NCBI GenBank assembly: GCA_035623075.1
Contig: DASPUC010000015.1
Span: forward strand, 1-64,000
Source of the DNA: Nitrospiraceae bacterium
Lineage (GTDB): Bacteria; Nitrospirota; Nitrospiria; Nitrospirales; Nitrospiraceae
Reading direction: 5' to 3'
Length of the DNA: 64,000 bases
Under the pieces are notes generated by a model. The model was not told where the DNA came from and searched no databases. It saw only the letters and a program-made list of their open reading frames with translations. Position 1 is the first letter of the stretch. Every line of letters starts with the position of its first letter. Below are positions 19,274 through 28,079 of this stretch, piece by piece. Both the position numbers and the translations under genes were made by a program.

Positions 19274-20296
19274 ATGACAACTCAAGCAGCACAGACCGAA
19301 AAGCCCGTCGGAGAGAAGAGCTGGATTGACTACATCCAGAAGGATCTGCCCGAGCATCTGGAATGGTGGCCCTACACGTTGGGCGCGATTCCGCTCACGC
19401 TCTTCGGGATTCTCGTCGCGACCGGCCTGCTGTTGACGTTCTACTATGTGCCCTCGCCGGAGAAGGCGTACGAAAGCGTCGATCAGATCACGAACGAGGT
19501 CTATCTCGGATGGTTTGTGCGGGGGCTGCACAAGACCTCCGTGGACCTCATGATTCTGTTCTTGCTCTTCCATGTGATCAGAGTGTTTCTCACGCGCGCC
19601 TATCGAGCGCCGGGGGAATTGAAGTGGGTCAGCGGGTCGATCGTGTTGTTCGTGACGTTTGCGATGGGGTTTACCGGTTATTCGCTCGTGTTCGATAACG
19701 TCTCGTATTGGGGCATGACGGTCGTCACCAACATGATCGGTACGCTTCCCGTGGTCGGGACTCCCTTGTTGTATCTGTTACGGGGTGGTGAAGAAGTGTC
19801 CGGCGTCACGCTGCTGAGGCTCTACGATCTCCATACGAAACTCTTGCCCGTGCTACTAGGAGGCCTGGTCATCGGCCATATCGTGGTTGTGCGCTTGATG
19901 GGGTTTGCGGACGTAAAAGGAAGCCGCCACTTCCATCCATTTTATCCCGAGCACACCTTGAAGATGGGGGCCATCGCCGTCGGGCTGCTGGTGCTGATCG
20001 TCGACATCGTCATGATCTTCCCGCCGGTGCTCGGACCTCCGGCCAATCCGCAGGAGGTGGCGTCGGATGTTTCACCTCCCTGGTATTTCTCCGCTCCATA
20101 CATGTGGATTTCATTGTTGCCTGGACCGATGGCCCTGTGGAGTCTGATGGCAGGAGCCGGTCTGTTCGTTGTGTACCCGTTCGTTGACCGGGCTCTGGTT
20201 GAACGAGGATGGCCGATGGAGTTGGTGAATGCAGTCGTTGCCGCCGTGGCTGTCGCGGCGATGGTGGTCCTTATGTACTTGGATATGAAGATGTAA
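19274..20296 (+). CDS. Cytochrome b (b6-type) of Rieske/cytochrome b complex
   Basis: Integral membrane di-heme cytochrome b, 340 residues. Four heme-ligand histidines are visible in two helices: RGLHKTSVDL...LLFHVIR (13 residues apart) and YDLHTKLLPV...VIGHIVV (14 residues apart). The 14-residue spacing in the second pair is that of b6f-type cytochromes. The quinol-oxidation loop reads PPWY rather than the common PEWY. The C-terminal part adds three further helices, so b6 and subunit IV-like regions are fused. Placed between the Rieske and octaheme cytochrome genes, it likely moves electrons between membrane quinones and the octaheme protein. Confidence 0.93.
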   Translation: MTTQAAQTEKPVGEKSWIDYIQKDLPEHLEWWPYTLGAIPLTLFGILVATGLLLTFYYVPSPEKAYESVDQITNEVYLGWFVRGLHKTSVDLMILFLLFHVIRVFLTRAYRAPGELKWVSGSIVLFVTFAMGFTGYSLVFDNVSYWGMTVVTNMIGTLPVVGTPLLYLLRGGEEVSGVTLLRLYDLHTKLLPVLLGGLVIGHIVVVRLMGFADVKGSRHFHPFYPEHTLKMGAIAVGLLVLIVDIVMIFPPVLGPPANPQEVASDVSPPWYFSAPYMWISLLPGPMALWSLMAGAGLFVVYPFVDRALVERGWPMELVNAVVAAVAVAAMVVLMYLDMKM

Positions 20297-20299
20297 CAA

Positions 20300-20373
20300 G
20301 AGGCTAGGGGCGAGGGGCGAGAGGGAAGAGAGCTGTTTCCGAACCCCTAGCCCCTTGCCTCGCGCCTCTCGCC
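20300..20373. repeat. Intergenic hairpin repeat, family A
   Basis: GGCGAGAGG (20316-20324) pairs with CCTCTCGCC (20365-20373); GAGGCTAGGGGC on the left resembles the inverse of CCCCTAGCCCC on the right. It lies between cytochrome b and the octaheme gene. Confidence 0.7.
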
Positions 20374-20392
20374 GTTTGGTAAGGAGGCCCAG

Positions 20393-21811
20393 ATGGGTGA
20401 GTTCACTACAGAGCACAGCAACAACGACGATAGCCGTTCGAGTAACGGGAAGAAAAACTTCACCCGCTACATGATCGGTGGCCTGTGCTTGATCTTGTTT
20501 CTGGCTCTGACCGGAGTCGGCTACGTCCAGGTCGAAGAGCGCCGTGGCGGCGGCCTCAGACCGTTCGTTTCGGCTGAGAACAAGAAGTGTATCGATTGCC
20601 ATACGACCAAGGATGTGGCGGTCGGTGGCATCAACGATTGGAAAGTCAGTCGCCATGCGCCGAAGGGAATCGGGTGCGTGGAGTGCCATCGCGCCGAGAA
20701 AGGCGACGCCGATGCCTATGATCATGAGGGGTTCTTGATCTCCACACTGGTGACGCCGAAAGATTGCATGCGTTGCCATGACAGAGAGGCCAAGGAGTTT
20801 GGCAAATCCCATCACGCGAAGGCGGCCCAGTTTACCGGTTCACTCGACAATTTCCTCGGCAATGTCGTGGAAGGGCCGGAAATCGTGACGACTGGGTGCG
20901 CGGGCTGTCATGGAAGCATCATCAAAATGATGGAAAACGGCAAGCTGCACCCTGCCACATGGCCGAATTCGGGCATTGGCCGGGTCAACCCCGACGGATC
21001 CAAAGGCACCTGTTCGGCGTGTCACGCGCGACACAGTTTTTCGATCGCTCAGGCGCGGCAGCCGGAGAGCTGTGGCCGCTGTCATATGGGACCGGATCAT
21101 CCGCAGATCGAGGCCTACTACGAGAGCAAGCACGGCGTGATGTACGAAGCGAATAAGGAAAAATTGAAGCTCGCGGATCCGTCGGAGAAATGGCATCCGG
21201 GAAAAGATTATCTCTATCCGACCTGCGCCACGTGCCATATGAGCGCCACCACGACTCAGGAAGTCACCCACGACGTCGGGGATCGCATCAGTTGGACTCT
21301 CCGCCCGGTGATCTCAACCAGGCTGGAGAATTACGAGGACCGGCGGAAAGCGATGAGACAAGTCTGCTCTTCCTGTCACAGCGAGCAGATCGTGGACCGG
21401 TTCTTCACCTCGATGGACGAGGGCATTAATTTGTACAACGACAAATTCGGCAAGCCGGCGAAAGCGGCGATGGACAAACTGCTGGCTCTGAAGAAGATCA
21501 CGCCGACGCCGTACGATGAAAAGATCGAATGGGTGTTCTATGAACTCTGGCACCACGAGGGGCGGCGGGCCAGACACGGACTTTCCAAGGTGGCGCCGGA
21601 CTATGTGCACTGGCAGGGCTTCTACGAGGTGGCCAAGAGTTTCTACACCAAGTTCCTGCCGTTGGTACGAGAGCTGTCACCGCAGGTGGCCGAAGAGATG
21701 CTTCGCACTGAGGGCCACAGGTGGGTCGAGAAGGGCCTGACCAAAGAGGAGATCGCCGACATGGTCCAGTTCTATGAGAAGGAGATGCAGGGGAAACGCG
21801 GAGGCGGCTGA
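20393..21811 (+). CDS. Octaheme cytochrome c, HAO family, membrane-anchored
   Basis: Multiheme c-type cytochrome of 472 residues with one N-terminal transmembrane anchor (about 24-46) and exactly eight CXXCH motifs, whose first cysteines are residues 66, 95, 125, 169, 207, 227, 278 and 325. The order and the CGRCHMGPDHPQ segment match the hydroxylamine oxidoreductase (HAO)/octaheme nitrite reductase superfamily. No CXXCK heme is present. A C-terminal PDYVHWQGFYE segment (Tyr404) lies where, as I recall, oxidative HAOs carry their cross-linking Tyr; I could not verify the alignment. Context with ammonium and cyanate genes and an ANTAR leader suggests assimilatory nitrite reduction to ammonium with electrons from quinol, but hydroxylamine or NO chemistry is possible. 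Confidence 0.9.
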   Translation: MGEFTTEHSNNDDSRSSNGKKNFTRYMIGGLCLILFLALTGVGYVQVEERRGGGLRPFVSAENKKCIDCHTTKDVAVGGINDWKVSRHAPKGIGCVECHRAEKGDADAYDHEGFLISTLVTPKDCMRCHDREAKEFGKSHHAKAAQFTGSLDNFLGNVVEGPEIVTTGCAGCHGSIIKMMENGKLHPATWPNSGIGRVNPDGSKGTCSACHARHSFSIAQARQPESCGRCHMGPDHPQIEAYYESKHGVMYEANKEKLKLADPSEKWHPGKDYLYPTCATCHMSATTTQEVTHDVGDRISWTLRPVISTRLENYEDRRKAMRQVCSSCHSEQIVDRFFTSMDEGINLYNDKFGKPAKAAMDKLLALKKITPTPYDEKIEWVFYELWHHEGRRARHGLSKVAPDYVHWQGFYEVAKSFYTKFLPLVRELSPQVAEEMLRTEGHRWVEKGLTKEEIADMVQFYEKEMQGKRGGG

Positions 21812-21820
21812 AGAAGAAAG

Positions 21821-21945
21821 ACGGAACAACTGGGGAGTGCCTTCTTTGCTCGCCCACCGCGCACACATGAACAGTCAGACTTTCCATGGAAGTGGGCGGT
21901 GCTCGATGGATGCGCGCAGTTGAGGACACTCCCCAGTTGTTCCGT
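21821..21945. repeat. 3'-UTR hairpin element, copy 1
   Basis: Perfect 19-bp inverted repeat: 21821-21839 (starts ACGGAAC, ends GGGAGTG) with 21927-21945. The enclosed core contains TGCTCGC, CACATGAAC, GTGCTCGATG and GCGCGCAGTTGA, shared with the copies at 48928, 53026 and 60540. It starts 10 bases after the octaheme stop codon and could act as a terminator or RNA-stabilising structure. The core here is longer than in the other copies. Confidence 0.75.
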
Positions 21946-21968
21946 TGTCGATCGCGGCAGGAAAGGGG

Positions 21969-22014
21969 ACTCACCTAAGCAAGGTGAGTTTCGGCGCGCC
22001 CAGGGTGGGCGCGC
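21969..22014. other. Two adjacent hairpins upstream of CBS gene
   Basis: ACTCACCT (21969-21976) pairs with AGGTGAGT (21982-21989), loop AAGCA. GCGCGCCCA (21994-22002) pairs with TGGGCGCGC (22006-22014), loop GGG. Both are perfect and only four bases apart, in the ~190-bp gap before the CBS-domain gene. Role unknown; the second has no T-run. Confidence 0.6.
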
Positions 22015-22135
22015 TGAGAAGGTGCGTGCGGGACAGGGCGAGATAAGCTACTCTGCCGAGAGAGCGTAGTCTCCTCTTGAGCGGGTGAGGGTCGATGCGC
22101 TATTCTCCCCTCCTTACCAAGGAGAGAAGACCTGT

Positions 22136-22921
22136 ATGCCACGACGTACCAGGACCGGTCTGCAACGGCGAGATATCCTGCAACGGAATCTTGCACGGTT
22201 TCGGAAACATTTGACCCTCTTTCAACCCTTCCTCTCACGAAAACGTCCCGCTACCACTCTGGAGGAGTTTGACGAGGCCGCTGAAGAACTCATTAGCCAG
22301 GTCTACGGCCAGGCATCGGATGAATTGGAAGCCTACTACTATGCCAAGACCGGCGAATCCGCGATTGTGCCGGAGGAGGCGCAGGAAAGCGGAACTCACG
22401 ACATCGAGCGGGAAAGTCTGCATCAGCGCCGCCAAATTCTCGAGGGGTGCGTAGCAGACTTGGAGATGCGCTACAGTCTCCATGCGGGTAGACAACCTGA
22501 GCTGGACGGCCAAGCCCTACGGCGACGGACTGTGGAAGACTACATGTGCCACGATGTGCGGAGCATCCATTATGCGGCCACGATCAAAGAAGCCGGGCGG
22601 TTGTTGCAGAAGTATCGAGTCGGTTCGCTGATCGTGGACGACGGCTCGCGCTACATCGGGATCGTCACGGATTCCGACCTCAGTCGCAAAGCCGTGGCCA
22701 AGGGGCTCGATCCCAACACGACGACCGTCGTGTCCTGCATGAGCAAGCCGGTCGTCACAATTGAAGAAACTGAACCATTGGCCGAGGCCATCGCGGTCAT
22801 GAAAAAGGAAGGAATCCGCCACCTTGCCGTCACGGCCGATCGCACGATCATCGGCGTGCTGTCCATTTCGGATGTGTTGCGGGCGTATGAAGATGTGACC
22901 GCTCCTCGTTCGGGCTCGTAG
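22136..22921 (+). CDS. CBS-domain protein
   Basis: A 261-residue protein from the ATG at 22136 (MPRRTRTG), which has AAGGAGAGA upstream; an in-frame extension to 22085 is less likely. The N-terminal ~130 residues are basic then acidic/helical with no family I recognise. The last ~120 residues are a CBS pair: [20 protein letters not shown] with [21 protein letters not shown], then [18 protein letters not shown] with [24 protein letters not shown] pairs bind adenine nucleotides and regulate partner proteins or act alone as energy sensors. It stands alone between the octaheme gene and the Anbu operon; the partner is unknown. Confidence 0.88.
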   Translation: MPRRTRTGLQRRDILQRNLARFRKHLTLFQPFLSRKRPATTLEEFDEAAEELISQVYGQASDELEAYYYAKTGESAIVPEEAQESGTHDIERESLHQRRQILEGCVADLEMRYSLHAGRQPELDGQALRRRTVEDYMCHDVRSIHYAATIKEAGRLLQKYRVGSLIVDDGSRYIGIVTDSDLSRKAVAKGLDPNTTTVVSCMSKPVVTIEETEPLAEAIAVMKKEGIRHLAVTADRTIIGVLSISDVLRAYEDVTAPRSGS

Positions 22922-23046
22922 TCCTTACCAGGCTATTGAAAAGCCACTCTTCTCGCCCGCCCAACCCCGGCGCGCCGAAACGCGTCCTTACCCGCGCGTC
23001 ATTGATGTGTGGCGAGATCGACAGCCCCGGTCACAAGTGGTCTACC

Positions 23047-24471
23047 ATGAAATTCTCACAGTATGACCCGGGAGATTTCTACGACGAGCTGTACGAGGGG
23101 ATCGGTCAGCCACGACCCGGTAGCGCCCTCTTACTGAGAAAGTTTGCATCCCTGCCGGAAGGAGAACTTAAAAAGCGCCAGCAAGCGGCAGAGCGAGTGA
23201 TCCTCAACCTAGGGATGACGTTCGGCGTCTATGGCAGCGAAGCCGGTCATGAGCAGATCTTCCCCTTCGACATTGTGCCTCGGATCGTCGAACCGGCGGA
23301 TTGGGAGCACATCGAATCGGGGCTTTGCCAGCGCCTCCGCGCGTTAAATTTATTTATTGACGATGTATACCAAGAACAAAAGATCGTCAAAGATGGAGTC
23401 ATCCCCAGCGACCTTATCTATTCCAGCAGAGGGTTTCTTAAAGCGTGCTGGGGCCTCAGACCCCCGCGAGGCATCTGGTGTCACATCGCTGGAATCGATC
23501 TCGTCCGCATCAAGGATGGCCAGTATTACGTTCTTGAGGACAACCTGCGGTGCCCGTCTGGTGTGGCCTATGTGTTAGAAGCTCGGCAGGTCATGAAGCG
23601 GACGTTTCCGGAGCTCTTCCATGCGTACCGCGTGCGGCCAGTTGATGATTATCCGAACCATCTCCTCGATACACTTCGGTATCTTTCAGATCTTCCCGAT
23701 CCAACCATTGTGATTCTCACCCCAGGAATCTTCAACTCGGCGTACTATGAACATTCTTTGCTCGCGCAAAAGATGGGAGTGGAACTGGTTGAAGCCAATG
23801 ATCTCGTGGTGATGGATGGGTACGTCCACATGCGAACCACGAAAGGATCCCAGCGAGTGGACGTCATCTACAGGCGAATCAACGACGACTACTTAGACCC
23901 CCTTGTGTTTCGTCGAGATTCCGTGCTCGGCGTCCCCGGTCTTATGGAGGCCTACCAAAAAGGCCGGGTGGCGCTTGTCAATGCGCCCGGCACAGGAGTG
24001 TCGGACGACAAGGCGATCTACGCCTATGTTCCAAAGATCATCAATTACTATCTGGCGGAGGAAGCGATACTTAAAAATGTGCCAACCTATCTCTGTTCAG
24101 TAAGACAAGACCGGACCTACGTCTTGGAACATTTGGACCAACTGGTGGTGAAGGCCACCAACGAAGCTGGAGGGTATGGAATGATGATCGGGCCGCAGGC
24201 TTCGAAGCAAGAGCAAGCGGATTATGCCCGGCGCATTGAGGCCGACCCGCGCAACTATATCGCCCAACCCACCCTTGCGCTTTCGCGAGTGCCAACTCTC
24301 GTGGACGATCATTTGGAAGGGCGTCATGTCGACCTGCGCCCGTATGTGCTGTATGGTCGCGATGTGTATGTCTTACCGGGAGGCATGACACGGGTTGCGT
24401 TGAGGAAAGGTTCCCTGGTGGTGAATTCGTCCCAAGGCGGGGGAAACAAAGATACGTGGGTCCTCTCATGA
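23047..24471 (+). CDS. Circularly permuted ATP-grasp protein (COG2308 type)
   Basis: About 474 residues from the ATG at 23047 ([16 protein letters not shown]); the frame is open to 22936 but the family begins near this Met. It belongs to the DUF404/DUF407 circularly permuted ATP-grasp family, recognisable by [45 protein letters not shown] and NEAGGYGM. Such proteins are thought to ligate amino acids or peptides. It is followed by an alpha-E protein and a proteasome-like Anbu protein, the conserved Anbu gene set. The usual fourth partner, a transglutaminase-like protein, is not seen here. Confidence 0.92.
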   Translation: MKFSQYDPGDFYDELYEGIGQPRPGSALLLRKFASLPEGELKKRQQAAERVILNLGMTFGVYGSEAGHEQIFPFDIVPRIVEPADWEHIESGLCQRLRALNLFIDDVYQEQKIVKDGVIPSDLIYSSRGFLKACWGLRPPRGIWCHIAGIDLVRIKDGQYYVLEDNLRCPSGVAYVLEARQVMKRTFPELFHAYRVRPVDDYPNHLLDTLRYLSDLPDPTIVILTPGIFNSAYYEHSLLAQKMGVELVEANDLVVMDGYVHMRTTKGSQRVDVIYRRINDDYLDPLVFRRDSVLGVPGLMEAYQKGRVALVNAPGTGVSDDKAIYAYVPKIINYYLAEEAILKNVPTYLCSVRQDRTYVLEHLDQLVVKATNEAGGYGMMIGPQASKQEQADYARRIEADPRNYIAQPTLALSRVPTLVDDHLEGRHVDLRPYVLYGRDVYVLPGGMTRVALRKGSLVVNSSQGGGNKDTWVLS

Positions 24472-24543
24472 ACACGTCATCAGACTCAGGGCTCTCACGG
24501 GTACCGAGTTCAGGATGGTGAAGCGAGCAAGGTCTGGTCACCG

Positions 24544-25524
24544 ATGCTGAGCCGCGTGGCGAGTTCCATCTATTGGTTGAACCGCTATATCGAACGCGCG
24601 GAGAACTATGCCCGGTTCATCGAGGTCAATCTCAATCTCACGCTTGATTTGCCAAGAGGAACGACCGAGCAATGGGAACCGTTGGTGGCGACCACAGGCG
24701 ATCATGAGAATTTTGGCGTCCGGTTTGGTAAGGCAACAAAGGACAACGTGATTCAATTCCTCTCCTCCGATGCCGCCAATCCCAATTCGATCTTGTCCTG
24801 CCTTATTGCCGCGCGAGAGAACGCTCGATCGGTCCGGGAAATAATTTCCACCGACATGTGGGAGCAGGTGAACCGTTTCCACTTGATGGTCAGAAACGCC
24901 GTCTCTCACGGGCTGGCCAGTCACAATCTCCATACATTTTTGATGGAGGTCAAAGCTGCTAGCCATCTATTTCTGGGAATTACCGATGCGACCATGTCGC
25001 ACGGGGAAGGCTGGCATTTTGCCAGACTCGGCCGCCTCCTAGAACGAGCGGACAAGACCTCGCGGATTCTTGACGTGAAGTACTTCATGCTGCTCCCGAC
25101 CGTGGCCGAGGTCGGCACGCCGTTCGACATTATTCAGTGGTCCGCCCTCTTGAAGTCGGCGAGCGCGCTCGAAATGTACTACAAACGCTTTGGCCGCATT
25201 TCGCCCAACGACGTGAGCGCGTTCTTGATCCTCGACTCCACGTTTCCGCGAGCCATTCGGTACTGCCTCATCAAGAGCGAGGATTCGTTACATGCCATTT
25301 CCGGCTCCGAGCATGGGTCCTATCAGAACCAAGCCGAAAAACGGCTGGGTCGTTTGCGCGCACAGCTGGACTTCGGCGATGTTGAGGAATACGTTGCTGA
25401 CGGTCTGCACGAATTTCTGGATCAATTCCAAAAGCAGCTAAACGGTGTCGGGGAGGCTATCTTCGAAACCTTCTTTGCGCCGCGCCCGATTCACAGTACA
25501 ATCTTACCAGGGGAGGCACAATGA
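24544..25524 (+). CDS. Alpha-E domain protein (DUF403/COG2307)
   Basis: A 326-residue mostly helical protein that always accompanies the circularly permuted ATP-grasp protein in Anbu-type operons. It starts MLSRVASSIYWLNRYIERAEN, the characteristic N-terminus of the family, and retains the RENARSVREIIS and RLLERADKTSRILDVKY segments. The ATG at 24544 is 72 bp after the ATP-grasp stop, and the 3' end overlaps the Anbu start by four bases (ATGA-type), indicating coupled translation. Its biochemical role is unknown; a part in peptide ligation with the ATP-grasp protein has been proposed for the family. Confidence 0.92.
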   Translation: MLSRVASSIYWLNRYIERAENYARFIEVNLNLTLDLPRGTTEQWEPLVATTGDHENFGVRFGKATKDNVIQFLSSDAANPNSILSCLIAARENARSVREIISTDMWEQVNRFHLMVRNAVSHGLASHNLHTFLMEVKAASHLFLGITDATMSHGEGWHFARLGRLLERADKTSRILDVKYFMLLPTVAEVGTPFDIIQWSALLKSASALEMYYKRFGRISPNDVSAFLILDSTFPRAIRYCLIKSEDSLHAISGSEHGSYQNQAEKRLGRLRAQLDFGDVEEYVADGLHEFLDQFQKQLNGVGEAIFETFFAPRPIHSTILPGEAQ

Positions 25525-26291
25525 CGTTTTGCTTGGGCATGAAAGTCGAGGATGGCTTGATCGGCATTGCCGATACTCGGGTCACGACCGGGGTGGAGTG
25601 CATCACGGCACGGAAGGTCTCCATCCATCAGCATGGACGGCATTCGATGTTTCTCATGACATCGGGCCTACGCTCCGTGCGCGACAAAGCCGTGACCTAC
25701 TTCGACGAAGCCATTAGCGAAAGCGATCAGACGTTCGACAAACTGTTTAAGGCGGTCAACGTGTTCGCCGCACAGATCCGTCGAGTCGCGCAAGAGGATA
25801 AAGAAGCGCTCGACAAGGCAAGTCTGACCTTCAACCTCCACGCTCTGGTCGGCGGACAGTTAGAGAACGACCAGGAGCACAAACTCTATCTCATTTACCC
25901 GCAAGGGAACTGGGTCGAGGTAAGTGAGGGCACACCCTACTGCATCATCGGGGAATCCGGTTATGGAAAACCGCTCCTCGATCGTGTGTTGCGGTACCAC
26001 TCTAGCATGGACCTTGCTGTGAAGGTGGGCTTCCTCGCCTTCGATGCTACGCGCACCAGCTCAACCAGCGTCGAATATCCCATCGATATCGTGCTGTATC
26101 GTCATGATACCTTCGACATCGTCGAGCATCGGTTCGAGAAAGAGGACCTCGCCGAGATCTCGTCCTGGTGGCAATCCAGAATTTACGACTCCGTGGAAAA
26201 GCTGCCGTCGAAGTGGGTCGATCGCCTGCTGGAGTCACTGCCGCATGCTACGAGATCTTCCTCCAATAGCTCTGGAAATGTATCTTCGTGA
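25521..26291 (+). CDS. Anbu proteasome-like peptidase
   Basis: Member of the Anbu (ancestral beta subunit) branch of the Ntn-hydrolase peptidases, 256 residues, related to HslV and proteasome beta subunits. After Met removal the N-terminal nucleophile would be Thr2 (MTFCLGMK); Asp18 (ADTR) and Lys32 (ARKVS) fit the proteasome catalytic set. GGQLENDQEHKLYLIYPQG and IGESGYGKPLLDR are family segments. The start overlaps the alpha-E gene. Anbu assembles into open helical or ring structures in other bacteria and its substrates are unknown. The usual partners are present apart from the transglutaminase-like one. Confidence 0.93.
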   Translation: MTFCLGMKVEDGLIGIADTRVTTGVECITARKVSIHQHGRHSMFLMTSGLRSVRDKAVTYFDEAISESDQTFDKLFKAVNVFAAQIRRVAQEDKEALDKASLTFNLHALVGGQLENDQEHKLYLIYPQGNWVEVSEGTPYCIIGESGYGKPLLDRVLRYHSSMDLAVKVGFLAFDATRTSSTSVEYPIDIVLYRHDTFDIVEHRFEKEDLAEISSWWQSRIYDSVEKLPSKWVDRLLESLPHATRSSSNSSGNVSS

Positions 26292-26383
26292 GAGCGTTGC
26301 GCCGCCACTCGCCGCCGTTCGACACGTGTTACACTGCGACGGATCAGTGCTCACTTAACAAGTGAACGGACCGAGGGTCTACC

Positions 26384-26692
26384 ATGCTGGAGCTCAGACC
26401 GACCTGTGAGCATTGCAATGTGCCATTGCCGCCCGATTCGCTCGACGCGCGCATCTGCTCGTTCGAATGCACGTTCTGCGCGGCCTGTGTAGAGAAGATT
26501 TTAGGAAACGTCTGTCCCAACTGCGGTGGCGGGTTCGCTCCAAGGCCCATCAGACCATCGCAGAACTGGAAGGGTGACAACTTTCTGGTCGCCTATCCAG
26601 CCAGAACGACGGTGAAACACAGGCCGATCAATCCGAAGGATCACGCCCAATTCGCGGAACGCCTGACCGTCATCCCGCCAGAGAAACGATAA
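26384..26692 (+). CDS. DUF1272-type zinc-ribbon protein
   Basis: A 102-residue protein whose first 60 residues match the DUF1272 family: LELRPTCEHCNVPLPPDS, ARICSFECTFCAACVE and CPNCGGGF. Eight cysteines in CxxC-type pairs should bind two zinc ions. The C-terminal 40 residues (KGDNFLVAYPARTTVKHRP...) are an extension I do not recognise. It stands alone, 90 bp after the Anbu gene. Function unknown for the whole family. Confidence 0.85.
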   Translation: MLELRPTCEHCNVPLPPDSLDARICSFECTFCAACVEKILGNVCPNCGGGFAPRPIRPSQNWKGDNFLVAYPARTTVKHRPINPKDHAQFAERLTVIPPEKR

Positions 26693-26958
26693 CAGCGCCG
26701 AACGCGGTAAAACGATTCGGTACTCCGTTTTCTTCACTTGAGCCGAAGCCCTCTTACTGCAATCAGGCTACCTCCGGTGTCGCGTACCATTCCGACCAGT
26801 CTTGTGCACGGTTTCATCCGGTCGAACCACGACTGAACCGGCTAAATGATTGATTTGTCAATCAAGCATGGATCTATGGCGGGGCGTTGTTCTTGCTCCC
26901 TCCTCATCAGTCAAAATTTGTCATTAATACCGGTTTGTGACGAAGGGGGGAAACACGC
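26693..26958. other. Intergenic region, no recognised feature
   Basis: About 265 bases between the DUF1272 gene and the TPR-PilZ gene. It has a GATTTGTCAATC-type AT-rich patch near 26850 that may hold a promoter, and AAGGGGGGAAA ahead of the next start. No convincing hairpin with T-run. Confidence 0.4.
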
Positions 26959-27948
26959 ATGGCAGAGGCGAAGTCCGCATTCGAGCACTATGAGCGCGGT
27001 CGCGTGCTCAAGCAGAATCAAATGTTCAAGGAGGCGATCGACGAGTTCAAACTGGCGGCTGATGATCCCCGATATATAGGGAAAGCTCATGTGCAGATTG
27101 CCCTGTGCTTGAGGTCAGCCGACCGTGGCGAAGCAGCAGTCGTGGCATTCCGGCGCGCTCTGACGTTGGCCACGTTCTCATCCCAAGAAAAGGCCCACAT
27201 TTTGTATCTCCTGGGGCAAACGTTGGAGTCACTCGGCCGGTATGCGGAAGCACTGGAAGCCTATGGCTGGACCAGAAAAGAGGATCCCGGATTGCAGGAC
27301 GTGGAGCAGCGGATAAAACATCTGGTCTCAGGTGGGCGCGGCCCGCTCCCTCAGCATCGGCTAGCGTCCCAGTCCGCGGTCAGGGGCCTGATCAGACTGG
27401 GGCAGCAAGTGACGCCCCATGTGCTGGGTCTGCTGGGTCAGGCCTGGAACTCGATCAGCCAGTATGCGGACAAGCTGGGAGGCACTCGAGGGGGCCAAGG
27501 ACAGGGTCCCAGCTTCCGAGACGGGGGCTATCAGAATGGCCATCGGGAGCTCACACCGGCGCGCTGCGCTCCGTCCGCCTCACGGGTTCGCAGGAAAGAA
27601 ACACGTAAGCATGTCCGCGTGGCCGTCCGCTTGCGCAGCCATTTTTCCTCGAAGAGTCGAACGGTCGCCGGTGACGGAGAGCTGCGAGACCTTTCACCTG
27701 GAGGCTGTCGCGTCAAAAGTTCTGTGGCCGTTCCCGTGGGAGCCGAGTTGGAGTGTTGCATCTTTCCGGAGGATGCCATCAACCCGTTCACCATCGAAGG
27801 TGCGATGGTTCGCTGGAGCCGTCCTCAAGAATTCGGATTGGCCTTCACGAACGTCCGCCCCGGCGTGCAGCGGCAGATCGCACAGCTATGCAGAACACGG
27901 ACACCGCTCGGAGTCGAAGTATTGGACGGGTCGCAGCGTTCGGTCTAG
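26959..27948 (+). CDS. TPR-PilZ fusion protein
   Basis: A 329-residue cytoplasmic protein with two parts. Residues ~1-120 form three TPR-like helical pairs (FEHYERGRVLKQNQMFKEAIDEF, VAFRRALTLATFS, LGQTLESLGRYAEALEAY). Residues ~210-320 are a PilZ domain with RKETRKHVRV (RxxxR) and RDLSPGGCRV (DxSxxG), the two c-di-GMP contacts, both present. The middle linker is Gly/Gln-rich. It could couple c-di-GMP level to a protein-protein interaction, for example in motility or exopolysaccharide control. It stands alone; the converging gene beyond 28080 is on the other strand. Domains firm, process unknown. Confidence 0.85.
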   Translation: MAEAKSAFEHYERGRVLKQNQMFKEAIDEFKLAADDPRYIGKAHVQIALCLRSADRGEAAVVAFRRALTLATFSSQEKAHILYLLGQTLESLGRYAEALEAYGWTRKEDPGLQDVEQRIKHLVSGGRGPLPQHRLASQSAVRGLIRLGQQVTPHVLGLLGQAWNSISQYADKLGGTRGGQGQGPSFRDGGYQNGHRELTPARCAPSASRVRRKETRKHVRVAVRLRSHFSSKSRTVAGDGELRDLSPGGCRVKSSVAVPVGAELECCIFPEDAINPFTIEGAMVRWSRPQEFGLAFTNVRPGVQRQIAQLCRTRTPLGVEVLDGSQRSV

Positions 27949-28079
27949 AGATAACCGTCGGCTTCTACGTCATTGCAAGCAACAAACCGATCAGCTGATC
28001 TCCGCACGTCGCGAAGCGGTTCTTGGCAACGAGTTTTTCCCCGTCTGGTCCGCCTCGAACTGAAGCGCCATTGCCTGTC

